NCBI RefSeq assembly: GCF_004364435.1
Contig: NZ_SOCT01000002.1
Span: 372,001 to 436,000, forward strand
Direction of reading: 5' to 3'
Length of the DNA: 64,000 nucleotides
Source: Pseudomonas sp. LP_7_YM
GTDB taxonomy: Bacteria; Pseudomonadota; Gammaproteobacteria; Pseudomonadales; Pseudomonadaceae
The notes below the pieces were generated by a model, which ran no database searches, was not told where the DNA came from, and saw only the letters and a program-made list of their open reading frames with translations. The position numbers and the translations under genes are program-made. Positions 9,338 through 18,055 of the stretch are shown piece after piece (position 1 is the first letter of the stretch; each line of letters opens with the position of its first letter).

Positions 9338-10232
9338 TTCAACTGCAACACGCTGTGGCTACGTCGCCATCGTCGGCCGGCCAAACGTGGGCAAGTCGAC
9401 GCTGTTGAACCACATCCTCGGCCAGAAGCTGGCGATTACTTCGCGCAAGCCGCAGACCACTCGCCACAACATGCTGGGCATCAAGACCGAAGGGGCCGTG
9501 CAGGCGATCTACGTCGATACGCCCGGCATGCACAAGAACAGTGACAAGGCGCTTAACCGCTACATGAACAAGACCGCTTCGGCGGCGTTGAAAGACGTCG
9601 ATGTGGTGATCTTCGTAGTGGACCGCACCCGGTGGACCGAAGAGGACCAGATGGTGCTGGAGCGTGTGCAGTACGTGACCGGCCCGCTGATCGTTGCCCT
9701 GAACAAGACCGACCGCATCGAGGACAAGGCTGATCTGATGCCGCACCTGTCCTGGTTGCAGGAGCAACTGCCGAACGCGCAGATCATGCCGATTTCAGCG
9801 CAGCACGGCCATAACCTCGAAGCGCTGGAGAGAGTGATTGCCGAGTATCTGCCGGAAAACGATCACTTCTTTCCGGAAGACCAGATCACCGATCGCAGTA
9901 GCCGTTTCCTGGCTGCCGAACTGGTACGCGAGAAGATCATGCGGCAGTTGGGTGCCGAGCTTCCGTATCAGATCACGGTCGAGATCGAAGAATTCAAGCA
10001 GCAGGGCAAGACCTTGCACATCCATGCGCTGATCCTGGTCGAGCGCGATGGTCAGAAGAAAATCATCATTGGCGACAAGGGCGAGCGTATCAAGCGCATC
10101 GGTTCCGATGCCCGCCGTGACATGGAAGTGCTGTTCGACTCCAAAGTGATGCTCAATCTCTGGGTCAAGGTCAAAGGCGGCTGGTCCGACGATGAGCGCG
10201 CCCTGCGTTCGCTGGGTTACGGCGACCTGTAA
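9330..10232 (+). CDS. era: GTPase Era
   Basis: A 300-residue GTPase with G1 [10 protein letters not shown]3 DTPGMH, G4 NKTD and a C-terminal KH domain ([14 protein letters not shown], about residues 245-258). Era binds the 3' end of 16S rRNA and acts in 30S maturation. I chose ATG 9330 ([10 protein letters not shown]), which overlaps the rnc stop; a second in-frame ATG at 9324 would add two residues. A REP pair follows before recO. Confidence 0.96.
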   Translation: MTDSTATRCGYVAIVGRPNVGKSTLLNHILGQKLAITSRKPQTTRHNMLGIKTEGAVQAIYVDTPGMHKNSDKALNRYMNKTASAALKDVDVVIFVVDRTRWTEEDQMVLERVQYVTGPLIVALNKTDRIEDKADLMPHLSWLQEQLPNAQIMPISAQHGHNLEALERVIAEYLPENDHFFPEDQITDRSSRFLAAELVREKIMRQLGAELPYQITVEIEEFKQQGKTLHIHALILVERDGQKKIIIGDKGERIKRIGSDARRDMEVLFDSKVMLNLWVKVKGGWSDDERALRSLGYGDL

Positions 10233-10258
10233 CACATCAAGCAGTACCCCGGCCAAAT

Positions 10259-10351
10259 GTGGGAGCGAGCTGAGCCGTGAAGAGGGGTAGCATTCAGCAG
10301 TGATGTTGACTGGTACGCTCCCTTCGCGAGCCAGCTCGCTCCCACAGCAGT
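10259..10351. repeat. Inverted REP pair between era and recO
   Basis: GTGGGAGCGAGCT (10259-10271) and the oppositely oriented AGCTCGCTCCCAC (about 10332-10344) form the two arms of a Pseudomonas REP/BIME unit. Such units are dispersed at operon ends, can fold at DNA or RNA level, and may stabilise or terminate transcripts. Confidence 0.85.
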
Positions 10352-10393
10352 TTTACGGTCTTTGTAAAAGCGCGTTCTTCCAACGAGATCGAA

Positions 10394-11083
10394 ATGTCCC
10401 CAACCCCGCCAGTCGGCCAGCTTGCTTACGTGTTGCACTCCCGGGCATACCGTGAGACCAGTGCGCTGGTGGATTTCCTCACCCCCCAGGGCCGTTTGCG
10501 GGCGGTGTTGCGCAGCGCGCGTGGCAAGGCGGGCACGTTGGCCAGGCCTTTCGTGCCGCTGGAAGTCGAGCTTCGTGGAAAGGGTGAACTCAAGAACGTT
10601 GGCAGGATGGAAAGCTCAGGCGTTGCCGCATGGCTTGAAGGCGAAGCATTATTCAGCGGCCTGTACCTCAATGAGCTGCTGATTCGCCTGTTACCCGCCG
10701 AAGATCCGCATCCCGGGGTCTTCGAGCATTACGCCGCAACCCTGATGGCCCTGGCCGAAGGGCGCGCGCTTGAACCCCTGTTGCGATCCTTTGAGTGGCG
10801 TCTGCTGGACGACCTGGGTTACGGTTTCGCCCTTGATGCGGATATCAACGGCGAGCCGCTGGCGGTCGACGGCATGTACCGCCTGCAGGTGGACGCCGGC
10901 CTTGAGCGCGTGTATCTGTTCCAGCCTGGTCTGTTTCAGGGGGCTGAGCTCAGAGCCATGTCCGAGGCAGATTGGAACGCGCCAGGCGCTTTGTCGGCAG
11001 CCAAACGTTTGATGCGTCAGGCGCTGGCCGTGCACCTTGGCGGTCGCCCATTGGTGAGCCGGGAATTGTTTCGCAAGCCTTGA
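10394..11083 (+). CDS. recO: DNA repair protein RecO
   Basis: A 229-residue RecO. The N-terminal OB fold begins [23 protein letters not shown] and is followed by the basic [16 protein letters not shown] strand; the rest is helical. RecO works with RecR to load RecA on SSB-coated single strands and anneals complementary strands. The ATG at 10394 lies after a REP pair, yet the order rnc-era-recO-pdxJ is conserved. No zinc-finger cysteines are visible, as usual for proteobacterial RecO. Confidence 0.95.
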   Translation: MSPTPPVGQLAYVLHSRAYRETSALVDFLTPQGRLRAVLRSARGKAGTLARPFVPLEVELRGKGELKNVGRMESSGVAAWLEGEALFSGLYLNELLIRLLPAEDPHPGVFEHYAATLMALAEGRALEPLLRSFEWRLLDDLGYGFALDADINGEPLAVDGMYRLQVDAGLERVYLFQPGLFQGAELRAMSEADWNAPGALSAAKRLMRQALAVHLGGRPLVSRELFRKP

Positions 11084-11155
11084 TGGCAAAGGCCACATTT
11101 GTCATTCAGCCGCAGGCGCGAGTCGCCTGTTCAGATCAGTTTTCAGGAGAACGAA

Positions 11156-11902
11156 GTGACCCACAGCCCCCGCATTCTGCTCGGCGTAAACATCGACCAC
11201 GTGGCAACGCTGCGTCAGGCCCGTGGTACCCGTTATCCCGACCCGGTGAAAGCTGCGCTGGACGCCGAAGAGGCGGGCGCCGACGGCATTACCGTTCACC
11301 TGCGTGAAGATCGTCGTCACATTCAGGAGCGTGATGTACTGCTGCTCAAGGATGTACTGCAGACACGCATGAACTTCGAGATGGGCGTGACCGAAGAGAT
11401 GATCGCGTTTGCCGAGCGCCTTCGTCCCGCGCACGTCTGCCTTGTCCCGGAAACTCGGCAGGAACTGACCACCGAAGGTGGCCTGGACGTCGCCGGCCAG
11501 GAAGCACGGATCAAGGCTGCGGTTGAGCGTCTGTCCGCCATCGGCAGCGAAGTGTCGCTGTTCATTGATGCTGACGAGCGTCAGATCGAAGCCTCGGCGC
11601 GTATCGGTGCCCCTGCCATTGAGCTGCACACCGGCCGTTATGCCGACGCCCACACGCCGACCGAAATGGCGGATGAACTCAAGCGGATTGCCGACGGTGT
11701 GGCGTTTGGTCTAAGCCACGGCCTGATCGTCAACGCCGGTCACGGCTTGCATTACCACAACGTCGAAGCAGTCGCAGCGATCAAGGGTGTCAATGAACTG
11801 AACATCGGCCACGCGCTGGTGGCGCATGCGCTGTTCGTAGGTTTCAAGTCAGCGGTGTCGGAAATGAAGGCATTGATTCTGGCGGCTGCCTCCAAAGCCT
11901 AG
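11156..11902 (+). CDS. pdxJ: Pyridoxine 5'-phosphate synthase PdxJ
   Basis: A 248-residue TIM-barrel enzyme that joins 1-deoxyxylulose 5-phosphate and 3-amino-2-oxopropyl phosphate into pyridoxine phosphate, the last ring-forming step of vitamin B6 synthesis. Conserved pieces include [17 protein letters not shown] at the N-terminus, [20 protein letters not shown] residues near 40-55, and [11 protein letters not shown] near 200. I start it at GTG 11156, with AGGAG at 11145, because homologues begin [15 protein letters not shown]; codons upstream do not look like protein. It closes the recO operon. Confidence 0.96.
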   Translation: MTHSPRILLGVNIDHVATLRQARGTRYPDPVKAALDAEEAGADGITVHLREDRRHIQERDVLLLKDVLQTRMNFEMGVTEEMIAFAERLRPAHVCLVPETRQELTTEGGLDVAGQEARIKAAVERLSAIGSEVSLFIDADERQIEASARIGAPAIELHTGRYADAHTPTEMADELKRIADGVAFGLSHGLIVNAGHGLHYHNVEAVAAIKGVNELNIGHALVAHALFVGFKSAVSEMKALILAAASKA

Positions 11903-11917
11903 CAAGCTGTCGCAGCG

Positions 11918-11992
11918 TGCTTGCCCGCGAGCGGCGGGGTGTCAGCACTGGAAAAATCAGGCTGACTCCCCGGGCTCGCCAGCAAATCGGCT
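11918..11992. repeat. REP-like hairpin between pdxJ and cmoB
   Basis: CTTGCCCGCGAGC near 11921 and GCTCGCCAGCAA near 11975 are diverged REP arms, and between them GGGGTGTCAGC pairs with GCTGACTCCCC with one mismatch. It lies between two convergent genes and may serve as a bidirectional terminator. Confidence 0.7.
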
Positions 11993-12952
11993 TTATGCTT
12001 TGCGCCCTACAATCACTGCACGGCGTGGCGCGGGCAGCCCTTCCATGGTTTTGCTGTGATCGTTCGGGTCGAGGAAGTCACTCAGCGACTGATACCGCAT
12101 CCATTCGGTGCTGCGCTGTTCTTCGATGGTCGTGGTGCTGACATCCACGCAGCGCACATCGACGAAACCGGCACGGCGCAGCCACAGTTCCAGCGCAGGC
12201 ACTGATGGCAAAAACCAGACATTGCGCATTTGCGAGTAGCGATCTTCCGGCACCAGTACCTGATGCACGTCGCCTTCGACCACCATGGTCTCCAGGACCA
12301 GTTCGCCCCCCTTTACCAGGCAATCCTTGAGCGCGAGCAGGTGATCAATAGGCGACTTGCGGTGATACAGCACGCCCATTGAAAACACCGTGTCGAAACC
12401 TTCAAGCCGCGCAGGCAGGTCCTCCAGGGCGAACGGTAGATGCCATGCAGGCAGATCAGGCAGATAACGCTGCATGGCCTGGAACTGGCAGAAAAAGAGC
12501 CAGTTCGGATCGACACCTATTACGCTGTCGGCCCCGGCCCCAAGCATGCGCCACTGGTAATAACCGTTGCCGCAGCCAACGTCCAGAATGCGCTTTCCGA
12601 CCAGGTCCAGATGCGGCGACACCCGCGACCATTTCCAATCCGAGCGCCATTCGGTGTCGATGTGTACGCCAAAGACATCGAAAGGCCCCTTGCGCCACGG
12701 CGACAGGCCCATCAGTGCTGCGCGGGTCTGTTGGCCAGTTGCCTCATCGCACTCGGCGTGAAGGATGAAATCGTTCTTGAGGTCGACCCGACTCGGCAGG
12801 ATGTCGGGCAGAGCATTCAAGGCGCCTTGCCAGCGCTCCAGGTCGCCGTGGCCTTTCTCCATCTTCGCGTCGAGTTGGGCCTGCAACGTTTGGGCCCAGG
12901 CATACAGCGGTGTGCCCGCAAGGCGGCGGACCAGAGGCGAGAGATCAATCAT
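11993..12952 (-). CDS. cmoB: tRNA U34 carboxymethyltransferase CmoB
   Basis: A 319-residue SAM-fold enzyme with the glycine-rich motif [15 protein letters not shown] near residue 120 and the conserved [13 protein letters not shown] near 200. CmoB transfers the carboxymethyl group of carboxy-SAM to 5-hydroxyuridine 34 of several tRNAs, giving cmo5U. Length and both termini match the family. It starts at ATG overlapping the cmoA stop by 4 bases, so both enzymes of the pathway are made together. Confidence 0.96.
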   Translation of the reverse strand: MIDLSPLVRRLAGTPLYAWAQTLQAQLDAKMEKGHGDLERWQGALNALPDILPSRVDLKNDFILHAECDEATGQQTRAALMGLSPWRKGPFDVFGVHIDTEWRSDWKWSRVSPHLDLVGKRILDVGCGNGYYQWRMLGAGADSVIGVDPNWLFFCQFQAMQRYLPDLPAWHLPFALEDLPARLEGFDTVFSMGVLYHRKSPIDHLLALKDCLVKGGELVLETMVVEGDVHQVLVPEDRYSQMRNVWFLPSVPALELWLRRAGFVDVRCVDVSTTTIEEQRSTEWMRYQSLSDFLDPNDHSKTMEGLPAPRRAVIVGRKA

Positions 12953-13692
12953 GGCAGGGCAATCAGGGAGGCGAAATTAAGGCACTGGAACCAGGGCACG
13001 ACTTTGGAAAATCCGGCGGCCAGCAGGCGTTGGCGGTGTTGATCGAGGCTGTCGGGCTTCATGACGTTTTCGATAGCGCTGCGCTTCTGGGCGATTTCCA
13101 GGTCGCTGTAGCCATTGGCGCGCTTGAAGGCCATGTGCAAGTCAGTCAGCAGAGCGTGCTCTTCACCGTCGTCGAAACGCAGTTTCTCGGACAGGATCAG
13201 CGCACCTCCTGGCATCAACGACTGACGGATACGGCCAAGCAGCGCCAGACGTTGATCAGGGGCGATGAATTGCAGCGTGAAGTTCAGTGCGACCACCGAA
13301 GCAGGTTGAAATGCCAAGGCAAGGATATCGCCTTCGATGACTTCAACCGGCAGCAGCTCCTGAAACATCGAATCCTGCGCATTCAGGTATTCACGGCAAC
13401 GCTCGACCATAGCGGTGGAGTTGTCGATGGCGATCACCTGGCAGTCTTCGGTACGTACATGGCGACGCAGTGCCTGTGTGACTGCGCCCAGCGAACTGCC
13501 CAGGTCATAAAGAACACTGTGGGGTTGCGCGAACTGCGCCGCGAGCACGCCGAGATTCTCGACGATGGTCGGATAGCCCGGCACCGAACGCTTGATCATG
13601 TCCGGGAACACCCGCACCACGTCCTCATTGAAAGCGAAGTCAGGCACCTGCGACAGGGGCTGGGCAAATAGGCGGTCGGGTTGTTGGCTCAC
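12949..13692 (-). CDS. cmoA: Carboxy-S-adenosyl-L-methionine synthase CmoA
   Basis: A 247-residue methyltransferase-fold enzyme that makes carboxy-SAM from SAM and prephenate for CmoB. Visible family features are [20 protein letters not shown] at the N-terminus, the binding loop [11 protein letters not shown], and [14 protein letters not shown]. It starts at GTG 13692-13690 with GGA nearby, and its stop overlaps cmoB. The pair forms a two-gene operon on the minus strand. Confidence 0.96.
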   Translation of the reverse strand: MSQQPDRLFAQPLSQVPDFAFNEDVVRVFPDMIKRSVPGYPTIVENLGVLAAQFAQPHSVLYDLGSSLGAVTQALRRHVRTEDCQVIAIDNSTAMVERCREYLNAQDSMFQELLPVEVIEGDILALAFQPASVVALNFTLQFIAPDQRLALLGRIRQSLMPGGALILSEKLRFDDGEEHALLTDLHMAFKRANGYSDLEIAQKRSAIENVMKPDSLDQHRQRLLAAGFSKVVPWFQCLNFASLIALP

Positions 13693-13776
13693 GGCGATTC
13701 CGATGGAGAGGGCGAGATGGATAAAACCAAAAGTCCGGCATTTTAGCCAATTGTGCCGCGAAGCCGAAACCTCATC

Positions 13777-14112
13777 TCATCGTTCGCCGATCCCTGACCG
13801 CAATCTTCCCTGACCACGGCGGGAAACCACGCATCTATGCTGCCAGGACCCCAGCTCCACCTCTATGTCCCGTTGCGCTTGAGCCAGTGCTTGCGTCAGG
13901 CCCTTGCTGTCAAGCCGGGCGCAATAGGCAGGCTTGGCCCGTTCAAAACGCCAGTTGTCATCCAGGCCGCCTGCGTCCACGGCATCGAAGTCTATCTGGT
14001 TGAGCAGTTCCGCAACCTGCTGAGTGGCGGCTGCATCGTCGCTGGCAACTGGCAGCGCGCGGCGGTCCTCTGCACCTTGTGTGCGAGCATCGCTGAGCAA
14101 GTCTGTGGAATG
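13777..14112 (-). pseudogene. C-terminal remnant of an NADP-dependent F420-reductase-like protein
   Basis: The minus strand here encodes an uninterrupted tail of about 107 residues including ASDDAAATQQVAELLNQI, DAVDAGGLDDNWRFERAKP and YCARLDSKGLTQALAQAQRD, typical of the C-terminal half of F420-reductase-like NAD(P)-binding proteins. The N-terminal Rossmann half (GxGxxG) is absent and a stop codon closes the frame near 14113. The missing half coincides with the missing half of the LysR gene on the other strand, so one deletion appears to have removed both 5' ends. Confidence 0.75.
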
Positions 14113-14375
14113 TTCAGGTGAGCGGGCGGCTGCGGATCACTGAGAGCAAGGCGCTGTTAGCCGCAGCTATCGATGGATTCGGCGTGTTGCAAGGTCCCGC
14201 GGACTTCCTGCAGCCAGCCATTGCGGCAGGCGAGCTGGCGCCGTTATTAAGGGAATTTGAAATCCCGGCGCAGCAAATGCACCTGCTTTGCCCGGTCGAC
14301 CGGCAGCGAACCGCCAAGCTCAGGTGTTTTATCGATGCGGCGGTGGCGTATTTTGCCCCGCCAGAACAGCGATGA
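14106..14375 (+). pseudogene. C-terminal remnant of a LysR-family regulator
   Basis: The plus strand encodes VQVSGRLRITESKALLAAAI, then FGVLQGPADFLQPAIAAGEL and a RTAKLRCFIDAAVAYF end, the usual C-terminal effector-domain tail of LysR regulators. The DNA-binding domain and first effector lobe are gone. It faces away from the reductase remnant at 13777-14112, as in an intact divergent regulator/reductase pair, with the join near 14105-14117. Confidence 0.75.
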
Positions 14376-14383
14376 GGCGCCTG

Positions 14384-14776
14384 CTAGTTCACCGTGATCG
14401 CACAGTCAAAGGTGCGCTCTGGCCGCACTTCTGGCGCCCACGGCTGTTGATAGACCATTAGCAGATGGCCGGTGCCTGCAGTGGCAGCCTTGTAGCGCCA
14501 GACCGACTGACCCGAGGTTCCGACCATGCCGTCGTCTTGCGAAGCGTTGAACACTTCCGGGCCCAACGCGTTGAGGATCGAAGGGGCGGGGTTTTGTATC
14601 AGCCAGCGGTGTCCGGTGGTGGGATTGCTGGGGAGCATGAGCATCAGGGTCTGACCGGTCTTGAGGGTGATCGGACAGTCTTTCTGATCTTCCAGCGACA
14701 CGATCTGTTTCGGCTGTTGGGCACAGGCGGCCAGCAGGGCGAGGCTGAGCGGGGCAAGCAGGCGGGCAGGGGTCAT
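14384..14776 (-). CDS. icp: Chagasin-family (I42) cysteine protease inhibitor lipoprotein, Icp-like
   Basis: A 130-residue exported protein with a lipoprotein signal (LSLALLAAC lipobox, cysteine near residue 18). The mature domain shows the chagasin loops NPTTGHRW, GTGHLL and QPWAP, the last corresponding to the usual RPW loop. Chagasin-type inhibitors block papain-like cysteine proteases. The start ATG 14776-14774 is preferred over one 12 codons upstream because it gives a clean lipoprotein leader after GGAG. P. aeruginosa keeps an icp gene next to the AsrA protease gene, the same arrangement as here. Confidence 0.85.
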   Translation of the reverse strand: MTPARLLAPLSLALLAACAQQPKQIVSLEDQKDCPITLKTGQTLMLMLPSNPTTGHRWLIQNPAPSILNALGPEVFNASQDDGMVGTSGQSVWRYKAATAGTGHLLMVYQQPWAPEVRPERTFDCAITVN

Positions 14777-14981
14777 GGAGGCTCCGGTCGTAGGCAACAG
14801 ATGACCGAGCATAACCGAAGATGGGGGGGATGCTAACCGGGTGTGCGGGAACCAGCGCTGTGAGGCGAGGGTGCTGGCGAAAGTGGCAGTGCAACCGATG
14901 AATCCATCGACTGCACGGATGTCCCCTCGAGCACGCTCACGCTCACAGGCTTTGATGCGTCTGTGAGAGCCAGCGCCTTGC

Positions 14982-17399
14982 TTAGAACAGCACCTTGGCC
15001 ACGTCCGAGAAGCGTTTGGCGAAGTGCACCGTGATGCCTTCTTTCAAGTAATCGGGCAGTTCTTCGAAGTTGCCCCGGTTCGGCTCGGGCAGAATCAGCT
15101 CGAAGATCTTCTGCCGCCGCGCCGCAATAACCTTCTCGCGCACGCCGCCAATCGGCAGTACGTGCCCTGTCAGGGTCAGCTCACCGGTCATGGCCACGCC
15201 CTTCTTCGGCGCCTGGTTGCGCGCCAGCGAGAGCAATGCGCTGGCGATGGTCACCCCTGCGCTTGGACCGTCTTTGGGTGTTGCGCCTTCCGGCACGTGA
15301 AGGTGAACGAAGGCCTCGTCGAAGAACGCTTTATCGCCGCCAAACTTCGCCAGATTCGAACTCACGTAGCTGTAGGCGATTTCTGCGGATTCTTTCATCA
15401 CATCGCCCAACTGCCCCGTGAGCTTGAAGCCGCGGTTGAGGGTGTGGATCCGCGTCGCTTCGATGGGCAAGGTAGCGCCGCCCATGCTGGTCCAGGCAAG
15501 GCCGGTAATCACGCCGACGCCGGACAGCACCTGCTCGCTGCGGAACACCGGCATCCCCAGCGAGGCCTCCAGATCCTTAGGCCCAAGCTTCACTACCGAA
15601 TCTGGGTTATCCAGCAGCTTGACTACAGCCTTGCGCACCAGTTTACCCAGCTGTTTCTCCAGTTGCCGCACACCAGCCTCGCGTGCGTAACCTTCGATCA
15701 CGGCACGTAAGGCACTGTCGCTGATGGTCAGGCTGTTTTTCGACACGCCGGCCTTATTCAACTGCTTGGGCCACAGATGGCGTTTGGCAATGGCGAGTTT
15801 TTCCTCGGTGATGTAGCCGGACAGGCGTATCACTTCCATCCGGTCCAGCAACGGTCCGGGGATGGAGTCCAGTGTGTTGGCGGTACAGACGAACAGCACT
15901 TTGGACAAATCCAGGCGCAAGTCCAGATAGTGGTCGAGGAATTCGACGTTCTGTTCCGGGTCCAGGGTTTCCAGCAGCGCCGAGGCCGGGTCACCCTGAT
16001 AGCTTTGGCCCATCTTGTCGATCTCGTCGAGCATGATGACCGGGTTCATCACTTCCACTTCCTTGAGCGCCTGCACCAGCTTGCCCGGTTGGGCGCCGAT
16101 GTAGGTACGACGGTGGCCCTTGATTTCTGCTTCGTCGCGCATGCCGCCGACGCTGAAGCGATAGAAAGGACGGCCAAGGGATTCAGCGATGGATTTGCCG
16201 ACGCTGGTTTTACCCACCCCCGGCGGGCCGACCAGCAATACGATGGAGCCAGCGATTTCGCCTTTGTAGGCGCCAACCGCGAGGAATTCGAGGATGCGGC
16301 TCTTAATATCGTCAAGCCCGGCGTGATGCTGATCGAGCACCTTGCGTGCGTGCTTAAGGTCCAGCTTGTCCTGGCCGAACACGCCCCACGGCACCGAGCT
16401 GGCCCAGTCCAGGTAATTGCGAGTGACCGCGTATTCCGGTGACCCGGTCTCCAGCACCGACAGTTTGTGCAACTCTTCATCGATGCGTTTGCGGGCTTGC
16501 GGCGGGAGGGTTTTGCCGGCCAGTCGCTCTTCGAACTGTTCGATGTCGGCGCTGCGATCGTCTTTGGTCAGGCCCAGCTCTTGCTGAATGACCTTGAGCT
16601 GTTCCTTGAGGAAGAACTCGCGCTGATGCTCGCCGATCTTGCGGTTTACCTCGGCGGAGATTTCTTTCTGCAAGCGCGCGACCTCGACTTCCTTGCGCAG
16701 CATCGGCAGCACCTTCTCCATGCGCCTGAGCACAGGCACGCAGTCGAGCACTTCCTGCAGCTCGACCCCGGTGGCCGAGGTGAGGGCGGCTGCAAAGTCA
16801 GTCAGCGGCGATGGGTCGTTCGGGCTGAAGCGGTTGAGGTAGTTTTTCAACTCTTCGCTGTACAGCGGGTTAAGCGGCAGCAGTTCCTTGATCGCATTGA
16901 TCAGCGCCATCCCGTACGCCTTCACCTCATCGGTGGGCTCGTTGGGCTGGTGCGGGTACTCGACTTCCACCAGAAACGGTGGGCGATGATGCTTGAGCCA
17001 GGTTTTGATGCGTACGCGGCTCAACCCCTGGGCGACAAACTGCAACTTGCCGTTCTCGCGACTGGCGTGGTGCACCTTCACCAGCGTGCCGTACTCAGGC
17101 AGCGCCTTGGTGTCGAAGTGACGAGGGTCGTCCGGTGGCGTGTCCATGAAGAACAGTGCCAGGGAGTGGTGATCCGATTTACTCACCAACTCAAGCGTTT
17201 CAGCCCAGGGCTCTTCGTTGACGATGACCGGCAGGACCTGCGCCGGAAAAAACGGACGATTGTGAATCGGGATGATGTAGACCTGGTCCGGAAGGTTCTG
17301 GCCAGGCAGGGCGAGGCGTTTGTGATCTGAGCCGATGACTTCGTGTTCGTGATCGCCGTCATCGGACGGGTGATTGGAGTCAGCTTGCTGGTCGCTCAT
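14982..17399 (-). CDS. Second Lon-type ATP-dependent protease (AsrA-like)
   Basis: An 805-residue Lon protease with an N-terminal LON domain (about residues 40-235), a coiled region, an AAA+ domain with Walker A GPPGVGKTS (Lys397) and Walker B VIMLDEIDK, and a C-terminal protease domain with Ser713 in PKDGPSAGV and Lys756 in REKVIAARR. It carries an acidic, His-rich N-terminal tail (residues 1-25) not typical of housekeeping Lon. Position beside an icp-like gene matches PA0779 (AsrA), a Lon paralogue linked to stress and aminoglycoside response, so I take it as the paralogue rather than lon itself. Confidence 0.88.
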   Translation of the reverse strand: MSDQQADSNHPSDDGDHEHEVIGSDHKRLALPGQNLPDQVYIIPIHNRPFFPAQVLPVIVNEEPWAETLELVSKSDHHSLALFFMDTPPDDPRHFDTKALPEYGTLVKVHHASRENGKLQFVAQGLSRVRIKTWLKHHRPPFLVEVEYPHQPNEPTDEVKAYGMALINAIKELLPLNPLYSEELKNYLNRFSPNDPSPLTDFAAALTSATGVELQEVLDCVPVLRRMEKVLPMLRKEVEVARLQKEISAEVNRKIGEHQREFFLKEQLKVIQQELGLTKDDRSADIEQFEERLAGKTLPPQARKRIDEELHKLSVLETGSPEYAVTRNYLDWASSVPWGVFGQDKLDLKHARKVLDQHHAGLDDIKSRILEFLAVGAYKGEIAGSIVLLVGPPGVGKTSVGKSIAESLGRPFYRFSVGGMRDEAEIKGHRRTYIGAQPGKLVQALKEVEVMNPVIMLDEIDKMGQSYQGDPASALLETLDPEQNVEFLDHYLDLRLDLSKVLFVCTANTLDSIPGPLLDRMEVIRLSGYITEEKLAIAKRHLWPKQLNKAGVSKNSLTISDSALRAVIEGYAREAGVRQLEKQLGKLVRKAVVKLLDNPDSVVKLGPKDLEASLGMPVFRSEQVLSGVGVITGLAWTSMGGATLPIEATRIHTLNRGFKLTGQLGDVMKESAEIAYSYVSSNLAKFGGDKAFFDEAFVHLHVPEGATPKDGPSAGVTIASALLSLARNQAPKKGVAMTGELTLTGHVLPIGGVREKVIAARRQKIFELILPEPNRGNFEELPDYLKEGITVHFAKRFSDVAKVLF

Positions 17400-17414
17400 G
17401 GGGCACCTGCATAA

Positions 17415-18055
17415 ATGGAGATGAGGCTTAGATGGGGCGGGCGTGCTCAGGTTTCAATAGTTGTGGTCGATAGCGGTGAATAGGCACGCCATTGAGCGAT
17501 GCCGTATTGACTCTTCAGAGGCCGGCCGGTAAACCTGATCCTGCGCCCAGAGCGGACATGGACCCGCGCGATCAGCGCTTTGCTCCTCATGTACTCGCCA
17601 TACGGACGGGCACTCAGATCAGATTCCCCAACAGTGACAACATCCGCCGCCAGGTGTACTTCTTTTCTCCGGCAAAACGTTTCGAATTGCGTCTTCATGG
17701 CGGCACGTCGTCTGATCCTGTGCTCTTCGACAAGCTGCGCGTGGTTGTGCTGTGCTGCAATATCCATGACGGGATGTTGGGCTATGTTTATGTAACCGAC
17801 GATCCCTGGTTCGGCGTGAGCAATGACCAAGGTTTGCTAACGCTCGATCCACTGTCTGAAGGCCACTCTGTGGCGACACTGTGGCACCGACAGGCACCCA
17901 AGATGCCGCCTGTGCCAAGAGGCGAAATCGACACTCCGGCCGCGGGCCTGCATCAGCGCTTGAGCATTGCCGTGCAGCCCAAAGGTGATCAAATGCCCGC
18001 AGCGCCGCCGCCCAGTGCGTTCGGCGGTGCCTTCAATAAAGCCGCCCATAGATGA
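17415..18055 (+). pseudogene. Cupredoxin-like (methylamine-utilisation type) protein, leader lost and frameshifted
   Basis: The main frame, readable from TTG 17492 to the stop, encodes a plastocyanin-like domain with FAPHVLAIRTGTQIRFPNSD, the copper-site-like CCNIHDGMLGYVYVTDDPW, and a Pro-rich tail. Family members begin with a signal peptide and a short strand before PLSDAVL. Here the preceding strand (AQVSIVVVDSG) is in another frame, from ATG 17415, and the frames meet near 17477-17480; no signal peptide core is present in the 90 bases left between the Lon gene and this point. I infer deletion plus frameshift. Its stop overlaps the next ATG (ATGA), so the two were coupled. Confidence 0.6.
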
